Source of the DNA: Dichomitus squalens LYAD-421 SS1 | Taxonomy: Eukaryota > Basidiomycota > Agaricomycetes > Polyporales > Polyporaceae | Length of the DNA stretch: 64,000 bases | Assembly: GCF_000275845.1 (NCBI RefSeq) | Contig: NW_006766884.1 | Location: 1,478,594 to 1,542,593 of the forward strand | Direction of reading: 5' to 3' | Translations under genes and position numbers: made by a program | The notes under the pieces: generated by a model | The model's input: the letters and a program-made list of their open reading frames with translations, nothing else | What the model was told of the DNA's origin: nothing | Database searches by the model: none | Shown here: one piece after another, positions 1-10,057 of the stretch | Numbering within the stretch: the first letter of the stretch is position 1 | Layout of the letters: every line of letters starts with the position of its first letter

Positions 1-697
1 TGATGTCCGGCCTGGATTTGGAACGGCTCGTTCTGAGCGGTGGCCCTCTCGGGTGGGTACCATCCCTCGCTGACATACTTCCGACGCTGAAAACGAACGC
101 CATTCAGGCTGATGCAAGCCGCCTTTGATTACGCTGTGGAATATGTCCACCAGCGGAAACAATTTGGCAAGCCGATTGGCGAGTTCCAGCTCATGCAGGG
201 TGAGATCCATGCTTCGGGTCTCAGTCCAGGTACACGGTAACCAACATTGCCCGGACTGCAGGTAAACTTGCAGATATGTATACCAAGCTGAATGCATCTA
301 GAGCGTATGTCTATGCCGTTGCGAAAGCGTGCGACCAGGGGAAAGTCAGCCGTAGAGTAAGTTATGCTGGCTTCGGAATATAGCAGCGTCCTGACAGTAG
401 TACACTACCAGGACTGTGCGGGAGCGATCCTCTACTCTTCCGATCGGGCTGTTGAGGTCACAATGGAAGCCATGCAAAGTCTGGGCGGGAATGGTTACAT
501 TAATGGTACGTTTGCGACCCTGATTGAGTGTCCTGCCTCTCGCTGAACCACGCTTCGATTGCGTGAACGCAGAGTATCCCACCGGTCGATTCCTTCGGGA
601 TGCTCGTCTGTACACGGTCGGTGCCGGTACGCAGGAGATCCGCCGGATGCTCATCGGGCGCGAGTTTAACGAGGAGTTCAAGCGCCAAGCTGCATAA
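1..697 (+). CDS. IVD: Isovaleryl-CoA dehydrogenase, 3' part
   Basis: This is the C-terminal part of a mitochondrial FAD acyl-CoA dehydrogenase. The enzyme oxidises isovaleryl-CoA to 3-methylcrotonyl-CoA in leucine breakdown and passes electrons to ETF. The gene enters from outside the window, so its start is missing. The spliced exons read [36 protein letters not shown], a [20 protein letters not shown] segment, [20 protein letters not shown], and a [18 protein letters not shown] tail ending at 697. RKQFG and [10 protein letters not shown] are typical of the isovaleryl branch. Introns are GT-AG (the first is 53-107) and about 55-65 nt long. Family assignment is firm. Choosing isovaleryl over other short-chain members rests on resemblance across the last third only. 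Confidence 0.9.
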
Positions 698-1478
698 GCT
701 GCCCAAGTCGATCTCCATGGGGTCACTGAATCGGACGCTCTCGACGCGCTTGTAGCACAATGTATGACTATCATTCATCGCACGCACCAAATAGAACGCG
801 TTGGGAAGGGTAAGTGAGTACGCTGCGGCCTGCGGCTCGGGTTGGCGCATGTCGGCTGCTGCCGTGATATTACTTAGCGCGATCGACATGTCGCGATCGC
901 GAGGAGTGCGGGGAAAATGAGCCGCCTGCCTTCCGAGCCGACTATCCGACCCTTGGACTTTGCGCGACCGACACCGTGCTCAGCGACCACGTCGTGCGTC
1001 GCAGCGAGCACCGTTTCGAATATTCCTGTATACACCTCTGCGTCTGGTGACTCTGCGTCGACCTGCAATGAGCCCATCCTGAAGCGGACTCGCGCAGACG
1101 TCAACTGAGTTTGACGCGCGGAATGCGGGGAAGAAACGGGCGCGCTCGAGCTCATGGGGCTCCTCTCCGGCCGCGAGCTCTCGCAATTGTTCAACGTTCG
1201 ACGTTTCAGCGAGCCGTAAGCATCTTTATGCGGGCGATCAGCCACGCTCAGGGGACAAATCACGGCCAGCTGACTCCCCGCCCCTGCACCGGACATCAAG
1301 TGCTTGACCTTCATATGTCATAAAATTTGACCCTAGTCTCATAAACCGTCCCGCCGCCCCGCTCTTGCCTCGCCCTCCCCTCGAGTCATACTCGCCGCCA
1401 GCGTAGGCTTAAGCCTAAGGCCGCCCCCTCCCTTCCTGGATCACCACCACCGCACCTTCGGCAGTCCAAGAAGTTGTC
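698..1478. other. Intergenic, IVD to MFS transporter
   Basis: I see no convincing gene here. The open frames on both strands are short, arginine-rich and lack splice-consistent continuations. The last ~150 bases, rich in C and T (around 1345-1440), lie just before the transporter ATG and probably belong to its promoter or 5' UTR. Confidence 0.5.
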
Positions 1479-3578
1479 ATGGCCGACGGTAAGTGCGATC
1501 CGTACTAGCACAAGCCGCCGACTGCTAACTGGCTCATCGCTCCCTCTGATGCATGTAGTCAAGCACGATGCAGAATCGGATTCCGGGCTGGAGAGCCGCA
1601 CAGCGCCCTCCGATGTGGAGAAGCAGTACAATCTCGCGCCGTATGGCGTCCCAGAGGAAGGGGCCTACAAGGCGCGCTTCCCGAACATCGACGAGCGGAA
1701 GGTCATTCGCAAGATCGACATGCGCGTCGTACCCGTGCTTTGCGTCTTGTACTTGCTCGCCTTCCTTGACCGGTGAGCATAAGCTGAGGTTATAGAGCGC
1801 GCGGGCTCATAGCTCACAGTCGTGGTGTCCCCGCTCCAGGGTGAACATCTCGAATGCAGCCATATTTGGGCTGAAGAAGGACCTGAAGTTGGGAGGGAAC
1901 GAGTTCAATCAAGCACTGGTCGTCTTGTAAGTCGTGATGTCACTGCAGCAACCTCCCTATTCTCAACGCGCCCCAGCTTCGTGCCATACGTGTTGTTCGA
2001 AATCCCCTCGAATGCTCTGCTCAAGCACTTCAGGCCTCACGTCTGGCGTATGCCCTTCTACCTTCTCGCATATACGCGTGTCTGACGCGTCTCTCTAGTG
2101 TCCCTTTGCATGTTCCTCTTCGGCCTGATTACTATGCTGCAAGGCTTCACACAAAACCTGAGCGGCCTGATCGCGACGCGCTTCTTCCTCGGGCTGGTCG
2201 AGAGCGGCGTCTTCCCCGCCTGCTTCTACCTCATCGCGATGTGGTACAAGCGTTCGGAGGCGCAGAAACGCTACTCTTTCTTCTTCTCCTCCACCACCCT
2301 CGCCGGTGGGTTCGGTGGTCTGCTTGCCAGTGCCATCGGCAAGATGGACGGGCTGCGTGGGTACCATGGCTGGCGTTGGATCTTCATCCTTGGTTAGTTC
2401 TCTGCTATGAACGACGTGTAAGACCATGCCCTCAACTGAAATGTGCGGGACAGAGGGCGTCGCAACCGTCGTCTTCTCGGTCATTCTATACTTCACCATC
2501 TCCGACTTCCCTGAGGAGGTCACGTGGCTAAGCAAAGAGGAGAAGGAGTTCGTGAAAGCGCGTCTGTACGAGGATGTCGGCGCGTCGAAGCGCAGCGAGC
2601 CACTCACATTGAAGAGTGTCCTCGAGGTCTTCAAGGACTGTAGGCATATCCCGCACTTTTAACCTATGGGCCCCAGAACTGAGAGGTCGTGTAGGGAAGA
2701 TCATCGTCGGCGGCTTCATGTACCTCGGTCTCGTCGTTCCCGCCTACTCATACGGTCAGTGCATGTCTTCCTCTTGTCCCGCCTCATGCCCATCCCTGTG
2801 GTCCGCCAACAGCGTACTTCGCGCCCTCGATCATCCAGAGCCTGGGCAACGGCGCGATCCACACGCAGCTGCTCTCCGTCCCGCCCTGGGCGTGCGCATT
2901 CGCGCTCGCGATGCTCTCCGCCACGCTCTCCGACTGGCTCCGGATGCGCTTCGCCTTCGTCCTCGCCACGACCGCCGTGTCCCTCACGGGGTTCGTCATC
3001 CTGCTCGTCGTGCACGACAACACGCACCTGCAGTACGCCGCGCTCTTCCTCGCCGCGATGGGCACGTATGCGGCGATGCCGATCATCGTGTGTTGGTTCA
3101 ACACGAACCGTAAGTCCGCCGCGTCCTCCGTCTCCGTCTGGCGTGGGGAACGTGGGGTGCTGAATTCCTGACTTGCTCGACAGTGGGCGGCCACCACAGA
3201 CGCGCCGTCGGCACGGCGTTCCAGGTCGGCTTCGGAAACAGTACGTGCCCCGTGTTTCGCCTCCCCGCATTCCCACTAACACTGGTGCACCGTTCTCGTC
3301 CATATCTCCCAACTTGCGCCCATCGCCTCGCAGTCGGCGGTATCATCGCGGTGTTCGCCTTCCTCGCCAAGGACGCGCCGAAGTACATCTCGGGCTACAG
3401 CGTCTGCATCGCGTTCATCGCCGTCTCCCTGATCGCGAACACCGTCTACTTCCTGGGCGTGTCGTGGGAGAACCGGACGCGCGACCGCAACGCGGCCAAG
3501 GGCGCGTACGACGACCTCACCCACGAAGACAAGAAGCGGATGGGCGACCTCAACCCCGACTACAGATACTTCACGTGA
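1479..3578 (+). CDS. MFS transporter, anion:cation symporter (allantoate permease-like)
   Basis: This is a plasma-membrane proton symporter of the major facilitator superfamily. It belongs to the fungal anion:cation symporter group, which includes allantoate, nicotinate and other organic-anion permeases; the substrate cannot be read from sequence. The chosen start (1479) is spliced at 1489-1558 to give MADVKHDAESDS. Later exons give VVPVLCVLYLLAFLDRVNI (helix 1), VPYVLFEIPSN, an RFFLGLVESGVFPACFYLI segment, GWRWIFILEG, a long central loop with DFPEEVTWLSKEEKEFVKAR, and the second six-helix half. The C-terminus, with GDLNPDYRYFT, is typical of this group. About nine GT-AG introns are needed. 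Lying near an aminotransferase and arginase, it could supply a nitrogen source, but that is inference. Confidence 0.88.
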
Positions 3579-4144
3579 ACGCTGTCCGGGTGTGCGCCCG
3601 GGGTCGGCTTCCCGCTGTGATACGGGCCATAGGATAACTCGCGTGCTACCAGCACTAAAATACATACCTTGTACTATAGGTGTTCCCGCATTGTATTGTG
3701 TACATTCCCCGACATGATCATAACGATGCATTTTTCTTCCTGGCGAGCGCTTGTTTTTGCTCGTTCCGAGGCTGTCGAGAGAGGAATGCCATGTCCAAAT
3801 GACACATGCAACGTCTCCGCGAAGCCTGTATTCGAACAGCAGCGTACATTGCTGCCATGGGTGCTATCGTTCCATCGTCGCAGTGACGTATATCAACGAG
3901 AGCCGAGCGTCTTCGCTAATTCGCGAAGCTCCCAGCATCTGTGCCAAGACCTATGTACTCCTATGGGCGCAAGCGTGTCGTATCGTATCGTATCGGATCG
4001 TCGAAAGTCCGTGGTTAGCATGATAAACTTGGTGGTACAACAATGGCCAAATAACCGTTTTCTCCTTTTTTCACAACTGTCGTCGTCGTCGTCGTCGGAA
4101 ACTAGCGCGTGCGCGCGCGCGCTCGACTCTGGCCACGCCGCACT
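3579..4144. other. Intergenic between convergent MFS and aminotransferase
   Basis: This is the 3' space shared by two convergent genes. It contains short simple repeats: a TATCG-type tract at about 3976-4003, a GTC tract at about 4080-4098 and a GC run near 4108-4120. No gene was seen. Confidence 0.5.
3976..4003. repeat. Pentanucleotide microsatellite (TATCG-type)
   Basis: Three to four near-perfect tandem copies of a TATCG/GTATC pentamer lie in non-coding sequence downstream of the transporter. It is short and useful only as a possible length-variable marker. Confidence 0.6.
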
Positions 4145-6098
4145 CTAGACGAACTTGTCCGCCTGGGAGCTGCCGTCGACGCTCTTCTTGTAGCTGTGCC
4201 CGAACGCGTGCCCGCCCTCCTTCTTCGCCTTCTTCAGCACGCGCGCGATCGCGTCGAGGCCCTTGTCCAGATCCTCCAGCGGCGGCCCGAACGAGAGCCG
4301 CACGAAGTGGTGGCACGGCGAGTGGAAGAGGTTCCGGCGGTGCGCGGGGTTGATGTCGAAGAAGATGCCGGGGATCACGATCGTCTTCTCCTTGAGGAGC
4401 TCCTCGAAGAACGTCAGGCCGTTGTTCAGCGGCGCGGGCAGGCGCTCGAGGTTCAGCCAGATGTAGAACGTCGCGACGGGCGGCACGGCGACGTGCAGCC
4501 CGAGCTCGTCGAGCCGCTTGAGCACGTGGTCGCGCTTCGCCTTGAAGTGCTTCTGGAGCGCGATCTTCTCCGCGTGCACGCGCTGGGGGTCGAGGAGCGG
4601 GACCGCGGCGAGCTGCAGGCTGTGCGGGGGCCGCGGACTCTGGTTAGGGGTGCTGGTCGTGGTAAGATAGAGGTTGCGGGACGTACGGGTGGTTGGCTCC
4701 GCCGTCAAGGAAGGACCCGGACTGCGAGAGCGCTGTGATCAGGTTCTTGGGGCCGAGGACCCAGCAGACACGCCAGCCGGGAAGGCGCCAGTTCTGGGAC
4801 TACAGCGTCAGTCCTCTGTGACGTAGCTCGTACATTACGAGCAGACTTCACCTTGGTGAGACCGTTCACGATGACGACGGGGTCGCCATTGACGTTGTCG
4901 ATGTAACTTGCGGAGGAGACGGACTTTCCGTACTCTTCCTCTTTTTCCGGGTACAGGTACCACGAGTAGAACTGCGGATGCGCGTACCGCTCCTCAGAAG
5001 AAGTCGTGCAGTATGACCCAAATAAGACTGACCTCGTCCAGGATGAGCGTCGTCGAGGCTTCACGGCAGGTGGCGACGAGCGACTTCAGTTCTTCGCCCT
5101 GGATAACCTGGCCTGTGGGGTTGCGCGGGTTGGACGCGATGATGACCTCAAGGCCCTGGGTGCGGATGTCGCGCTTGATTTGGTCCACGTCAAGGCGGTA
5201 CTGTTGCTCCTCATCAAGGCTGCGTGGAACCGAAAACCCGATGGCCAGTGAGCGTGAGGCGATCTAAATATGGCTGTGTGCGTCTTACGCGGTAGGCACG
5301 GGCACGAGGCGTTTGAACGCGCTCAGAACCTGATCGTATGCGGTGTAGTCGGGCACTTGGTACGACTGGATTGGTTACAGATCCGGGGTCAATACTTCGT
5401 GCATGCTCCACGGAACGGGAACGAGGCTATGCTTACGCAATAGACTTCACCGATGACAGCAGCGACGCGAGACAGACCAGCGCGACCTCCGGGAACGATG
5501 CAGACGTTCTCGTAAGTGTACTGGCTAATCTTGTCCTGGCGGTACTGTTGATTGTAGAGGTTGGCCACTGCCTCACGCAGCTCTGTTGCGATGGACGCAA
5601 AGATAGACAGATAGATGTGAATACGCGCTCATCCAGAGTAACCAGTGTCGTTGAGACACACTCACCCTTGACACCGGTGGTGGGCGCGTACTCGAGAGAG
5701 TCCTCGGGAAGAGGGATGCTCGTCGGACGCGGAGGCGCATCAGGGATGAGACCGACTTCGGGGGCACCCTGACCAAGATTAGCCCACTCGTGTGAGGATG
5801 CGTAGGAGAAGCCGTTGGCCATGGCACGGTCAGAGCAATAGATGACACCGGTGGAGCCCGGGTGCTCGATACCGGGGATGGTCTCCTCATCTGGGTTCAC
5901 GGTCTGAGGGAGGGCTGCGCCGCCCTTGGGCTTGTTGTGACCAGCGGACTGGCGAAAAAGCTACACGGACCCGGGCTGTGAGTCAAGCTACCTACTGAGA
6001 GCAGACAAGACACGTACCCTGTGGGCCTCTGAGTCCTTTTCATGACGGAAGTGTCTGACGACTTCGTGGACCTGTTGTTCGAAGCGGGATTCGGCCAT
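4145..6098 (-). CDS. Class I/II PLP-dependent aminotransferase
   Basis: This is a fold-type I pyridoxal-phosphate aminotransferase of the aspartate/alanine aminotransferase superfamily. It starts MAESRFEQQVHEVVRHFRHE at 6098. Next comes an N-terminal block with WANLGQGAPEVG and LPEDSLEYAPTTGV, then the substrate and PLP-ring region ASNPRNPTGQVIQGEELK, an LILDE strand, and the PLP-lysine region VNGLTK joined by an intron to NWRLPGWRVCW. The C-terminal domain has the carboxylate-binding arginine in HHFVRLSFGPP. About seven short introns were inferred. The domain order is complete. The amino donor is unknown; amino-acid catabolism is plausible given IVD and arginase nearby. It is convergent with the MFS gene and divergent from arginase, with about 560 bases between the two starts. 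Confidence 0.85.
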
Positions 6099-6657
6099 GG
6101 TCAACAAGAGGGAGACGAGACGAGATTGGGAGCGGGATACGCACTACGTCGCGGAAGTGGAGCGGAGTTGAGCGGCCGGACCTGGATATGGGGGTGCTCG
6201 CGCCGGACATGACGAGGAAGTTAGGTAGGAGATGACAGCGAAGACGAGGGCGTGGGGGGAAGACTAGGGGCTCTCTGAGTGGGAATATATATTGGGAGAC
6301 CACCATCGATATACATATCCATCATGAAAGATGTCGCCTGCAGGCTGGGGCGCCGCGAGCTGCTATAGGCTGTTCCATCCATCGCCGTCCGCTACGACAA
6401 CATCCACCTGGGCCAGTGCTGATGGCAGCGTATTCTTAGTACGCCCTCTTCAAGATTAGATTAGATCCTCTAGCGCCCCATGTCGTCACGAGAACACCCA
6501 CACCGATCTCGGACCTTGCTATTGCATCAAGCACAGGCGCCCATAAAAGTGTTCTTATACTGCTGGCCACGTACACTTGGCACGTCTTACTCTGTTGCTC
6601 GCTGTCTAACCTCATTTATATTCTGCTCATCGCATAGAGAACGTCTACTCGCCCATA
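6099..6657. promoter_or_regulatory. Divergent promoter region, aminotransferase and arginase
   Basis: This 559-base gap holds the 5' regions of two divergently transcribed nitrogen-metabolism genes. No coding exon was recognised. A TATATATT-like stretch occurs near 6285-6295, on the aminotransferase side. Shared regulation is an inference from the arrangement only. Confidence 0.4.
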
Positions 6658-8081
6658 ATGACCGCCCAACTTCAATCTTCCGTCTCCCGCTTCCTCCCGG
6701 ATCCAAAGACCGTCGCGGTAAGCGAGTCCTTCTCTCATCTCATCTTCCCCGGGTCCTCACGACCCCGAAGATCGTGGGTTGCCCCTTCAGGTGAGCATCT
6801 ACCATTCCATATTCCAGACACGCGTCAAACATGCGTACCGCGTAATCCCAGGGGTGGTCAGGTATGTCGCATGACCACACCTGTCGCTTCTCCCGGAATC
6901 TCATCTCGTGATCGCGTCTGTGCTTTTCAGGCAAAGCTCGGTGTGGACAAAGGTCCCATCCGCCTCGTCGAGGCCGGTCTGCCTCAGCAGCTCGCAGAGC
7001 TCGGTTGGGACGTCAAATTCGACGGCCACCACCAGTTTGAAGATATCGGCACCGAGAACGACCCTCCCATTGGCAAGCTCAAGAACCCTCGCTTTGTGTC
7101 ACGCGTCTGCAAGGCCGTCGCGCAGGTCGTCGGCGACCATGCGAAAAAGGGCCAGTTGCCTCTCACCCTCGGCGGCGATCACTCTCTGGTGCGCCCTATA
7201 CTCTCATAGTGGCGTAATCGCGCTCATCCCCGTCGGCGAGAACAGGCCATGGGCACTATTTCCGGGACACTTGAGTACGTCAACTACTCGCGTATACTGC
7301 AGTCCCGTCGCGGCTTCATGCGCTTTGACGTACCATAGGAAGTATCCCGACGCATGCGTCATCTGGGTAGACGCACACGCCGACATCAACACCGCCGAAA
7401 CCACCGATTCCGGTACGTCCGCAAACCCTACCCTTCATATCCGCCCACACCGCGTGCGCCGGCGGTGCGCCCGCCACCGCGCCCGTCGCCTCGCTAACCC
7501 GTCCCTCCCCCTCCGTCCACAGGCAACATCCACGGCATGCCGCTCTCCTTCCTGCTCGGCATCGGCCCCAAGGTCGACGAGTTCGCGTGGGTGCAGCCGC
7601 TGCTCAAGCCGCACCGGCTCGTCTACATCGGCCTGCGCGACGTCGACGCGGGCGAGCGCCGCATCCTCAAGGAGCACGGCATCAAGGCGTTCAGCATGCA
7701 CGAGGTCGACAAGTACGGCATCGGGCGCGTCGTCGAGATGGCGCTCGACCACGTCAACCCGGGCCGCACGCTGCCCGTCCACCTCAGCTTCGACGTCGAC
7801 GCGCTCGACCCGACCGTCGCGCCGTCGACGGGCACGCCCGTGCGGGGCGGGCTGACGTTCCGGGAGGGGCATTATATTTGCGAGGCGGTGTACGAGACGG
7901 GCTGCCTGGTCGCGCTGGACATCATGGAGGTCAACCCGTCGCTTGCGGACCAGGCGAGCGTGGAGCAGACGGTGGCGGTTGGGTGCTCGCTGGCAAGATC
8001 TGCGCTTGGTGAGTCCTCGCGCTAGTGGGCACGTCCGATTGGACTCGCTGACGCTGGAACTTAGGTGAGACTTTGCTGTGA
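6658..8081 (+). CDS. CAR1: Arginase
   Basis: This is a manganese arginase (ureohydrolase) splitting arginine to ornithine and urea. The spliced protein starts [20 protein letters not shown]. The first metal-ligand region is GGDHSL joined to [23 protein letters not shown] supplies the DxHxD ligands, [14 protein letters not shown] the substrate loop, and SFDVDALDP the second metal aspartates; [11 protein letters not shown] follows. It ends SALGETLL, normal for fungal arginases. The N-terminal IVGCPF and RGGQ stretch is encoded by a 20-nt exon (6771-6790) and a 10-nt exon (6852-6861), followed by a longer exon at 6931-7188. The start is the first ATG in frame with this series. It is convergent with the F-box gene, 179 bases away. 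Confidence 0.95.
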
Positions 8082-8260
8082 GCGATTTGTTAGATGTGAA
8101 GATCGCATTGCGTATTGCTACTAGACGTAGTATACCTCTTGTAATACGACGCTCTTGATTCCAGTCCTCCGTGCGCCGTCTGCGATCGAGATTCTGATGA
8201 GCGCAAAGCACCATGTCGGCGTCGCGAAGCAGTGCCTAGGCGGCCATGGTCGTCGATTCA

Positions 8261-10057
8261 TTACAGCACTTCAATTCGATCCACGTGATGCCGCAGACTC
8301 GCAAGCACGATCTCAGGAAACTCTACAGTCTCCAAGCACTCCAGCCTCGCACCCGCGGAGGCCCTCGCAAGACAGCACCGCTCGACGCACCACAGCTCGT
8401 CCACCCCCGGCCGAGTCCACCAGTTCACCCGCAAGCTCCTCAGCGCCGGGCACACGATCTCTCCCTCGGCCCCCTCGCCCCAAGAATCCTCCTCCTCCTC
8501 CCCTTCCTCCTCCTCAAGCTCCTCTTCCTCTTCGCCACCCTCCTCTCCGATCCCCTGGCCCTCCCCAGCCTCCCCAAGCGGCAGCTCCCGCGCCCGCGCG
8601 CCGAGCGCCGCGAACACCCGCCGCGCATGCGCGGGGTGCACGCCCACCTCCAGCCGCCGCACGGTCCGCACGCTCTCCCACAGCCGCCGGAGCCGCGCGA
8701 CGTCGTCGCGCTCCGCGGGCTCGCGCGCGTCCGCGTCGTAGAACGGCACGAGCGCGACGGACAGCTCCGTGAGCGCGGGGAGCGGGACCGCCTTGAGGCC
8801 CTCGCAGAGCCGCGGGACGCGGCGCGGTCTGCGGGCGCGCGGGGAGCGCGCTTCGTCTTCGGAGAGGCGCCACTGGACCGTGAGCGGGGCGAAGGGCTCC
8901 GCGTCCGCGTCGGAGTAGGGGGAGGGGGGGAGAGACGAGAAGGAGGCGAGCGTCGGGCGGTGGAGGACGAACGCGGCGCGGCGCACCGCGCCCGCGAGCG
9001 CCTCGAGCGAGCCGCAGTCCTCGTAGAGCGGCGAGGAGACGCGGCCGTCGAAGCGGAGCGTGACCGCGGTCGTGCGCGGGGCGAACGCTATGTGCGGGAG
9101 GACGGAGAACGCGGCGTCGAAGAGCGGGCCGACGTGGAGCTGCAGGCGGCGGAGGCGCGGGAGGAACGCGCGGGGCTCGTCGGCGAGCGCGTGCGGGGGG
9201 CGGCGGAGGTCCGCCTTGGGGGTCGCGGTGCGGAGGGCGAGGAGCTCGAGCTGGGGGCTCGCGCGGAGGGTGTGGAGGAGGGCGGCGAGCGGGGGCGCGG
9301 GGCCGCAGGCGAGCTCGAGGCGGACGAGGCGCTCGTAGGGGAGCCAGGGGACGGAGATGTTGCGCGCGTGGAGGACGCGGAGGGGCGGCATCGCGTGGTC
9401 GAGGAGGGAGGTGCGCGCGGCGGCGAAGCCGGAGCCGGAGTTGGCGCCTGCGCTGTCGAGCCAGAGCTTGTCGAGCATGGGGACGGGGCAGCGGCCGAGG
9501 GTGTCGAGGACGAGCGCGACCTGCTCGGAGGTGTCGAGGACGATGCCGAGCTCCTGGATGCGCTCTGAGCAGTCGCCGATGACGCTCGCGAGGGCGAGGA
9601 GGTCGTAGACGGCGCTCGGGTCGCCGTCGGGCTCGCTGTCGGTATGAAAGGGGTGCGTGAAGAGGACGGAGATAGGGAAACCTCCTGTGCGTTCGAGCAT
9701 CTCGTTGATCATCATGCGGTTCGCGAAAGAGCCGGTGACGCGGAGGAAGGTCCAGAGACGGGGGCGAGTGAGCATGAGACGACGCCAATGGGTGCAGACG
9801 TGGGAGAGCGCGATGACGTTCGCCCATAATGGGACCGGCCTGCGCCTCGGACCGTATACATTGCGGTAGTCCTCGCCATCGTCGTCATGATCGTGGGGGT
9901 AGAGTGGCTGGGTGTCGTCAGGTAAGCTTGTGGGAATGAGGGGGACAAGGAATGCACGGACCTCTGAATGTCGTTCTCCTGGGAAACACATCAGGCTACG
10001 CATGGCGTGGAAGATCTCTTCAAGGATGTCATCAGGGAAGTCCGTCAAGCGAATCAT
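8261..10057 (-). CDS. F-box domain protein
   Basis: This is an intronless 598-residue protein with an N-terminal F-box (FPDDILEEIFHAM, then VIALSHVCTHWRRL at about residues 85-98) and a long leucine-rich C-terminal region. That is the usual design of the large Agaricomycete F-box family. Such proteins are substrate adaptors of SCF ubiquitin ligases; the target here is unknown. An acidic low-complexity tract of glutamates lies near the C-terminus (about positions 8480-8540). The gene is very GC-rich, so long shadow frames run through it on both strands. The start at 10057 is the ATG immediately before the F-box. Confidence 0.82.
   Translation of the reverse strand: MIRLTDFPDDILEEIFHAMRSLMCFPGERHSEVRAFLVPLIPTSLPDDTQPLYPHDHDDDGEDYRNVYGPRRRPVPLWANVIALSHVCTHWRRLMLTRPRLWTFLRVTGSFANRMMINEMLERTGGFPISVLFTHPFHTDSEPDGDPSAVYDLLALASVIGDCSERIQELGIVLDTSEQVALVLDTLGRCPVPMLDKLWLDSAGANSGSGFAAARTSLLDHAMPPLRVLHARNISVPWLPYERLVRLELACGPAPPLAALLHTLRASPQLELLALRTATPKADLRRPPHALADEPRAFLPRLRRLQLHVGPLFDAAFSVLPHIAFAPRTTAVTLRFDGRVSSPLYEDCGSLEALAGAVRRAAFVLHRPTLASFSSLPPSPYSDADAEPFAPLTVQWRLSEDEARSPRARRPRRVPRLCEGLKAVPLPALTELSVALVPFYDADAREPAERDDVARLRRLWESVRTVRRLEVGVHPAHARRVFAALGARARELPLGEAGEGQGIGEEGGEEEEELEEEEGEEEEDSWGEGAEGEIVCPALRSLRVNWWTRPGVDELWCVERCCLARASAGARLECLETVEFPEIVLASLRHHVDRIEVL

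Noticed and set aside
8246..9568. Long plus-strand open frame (440 codons) opposite the F-box gene
   Set aside because: It is an antisense shadow of a GC-rich intronless gene. It has a repetitive R/G/E composition and no motif, while the minus strand has an F-box in the right place.
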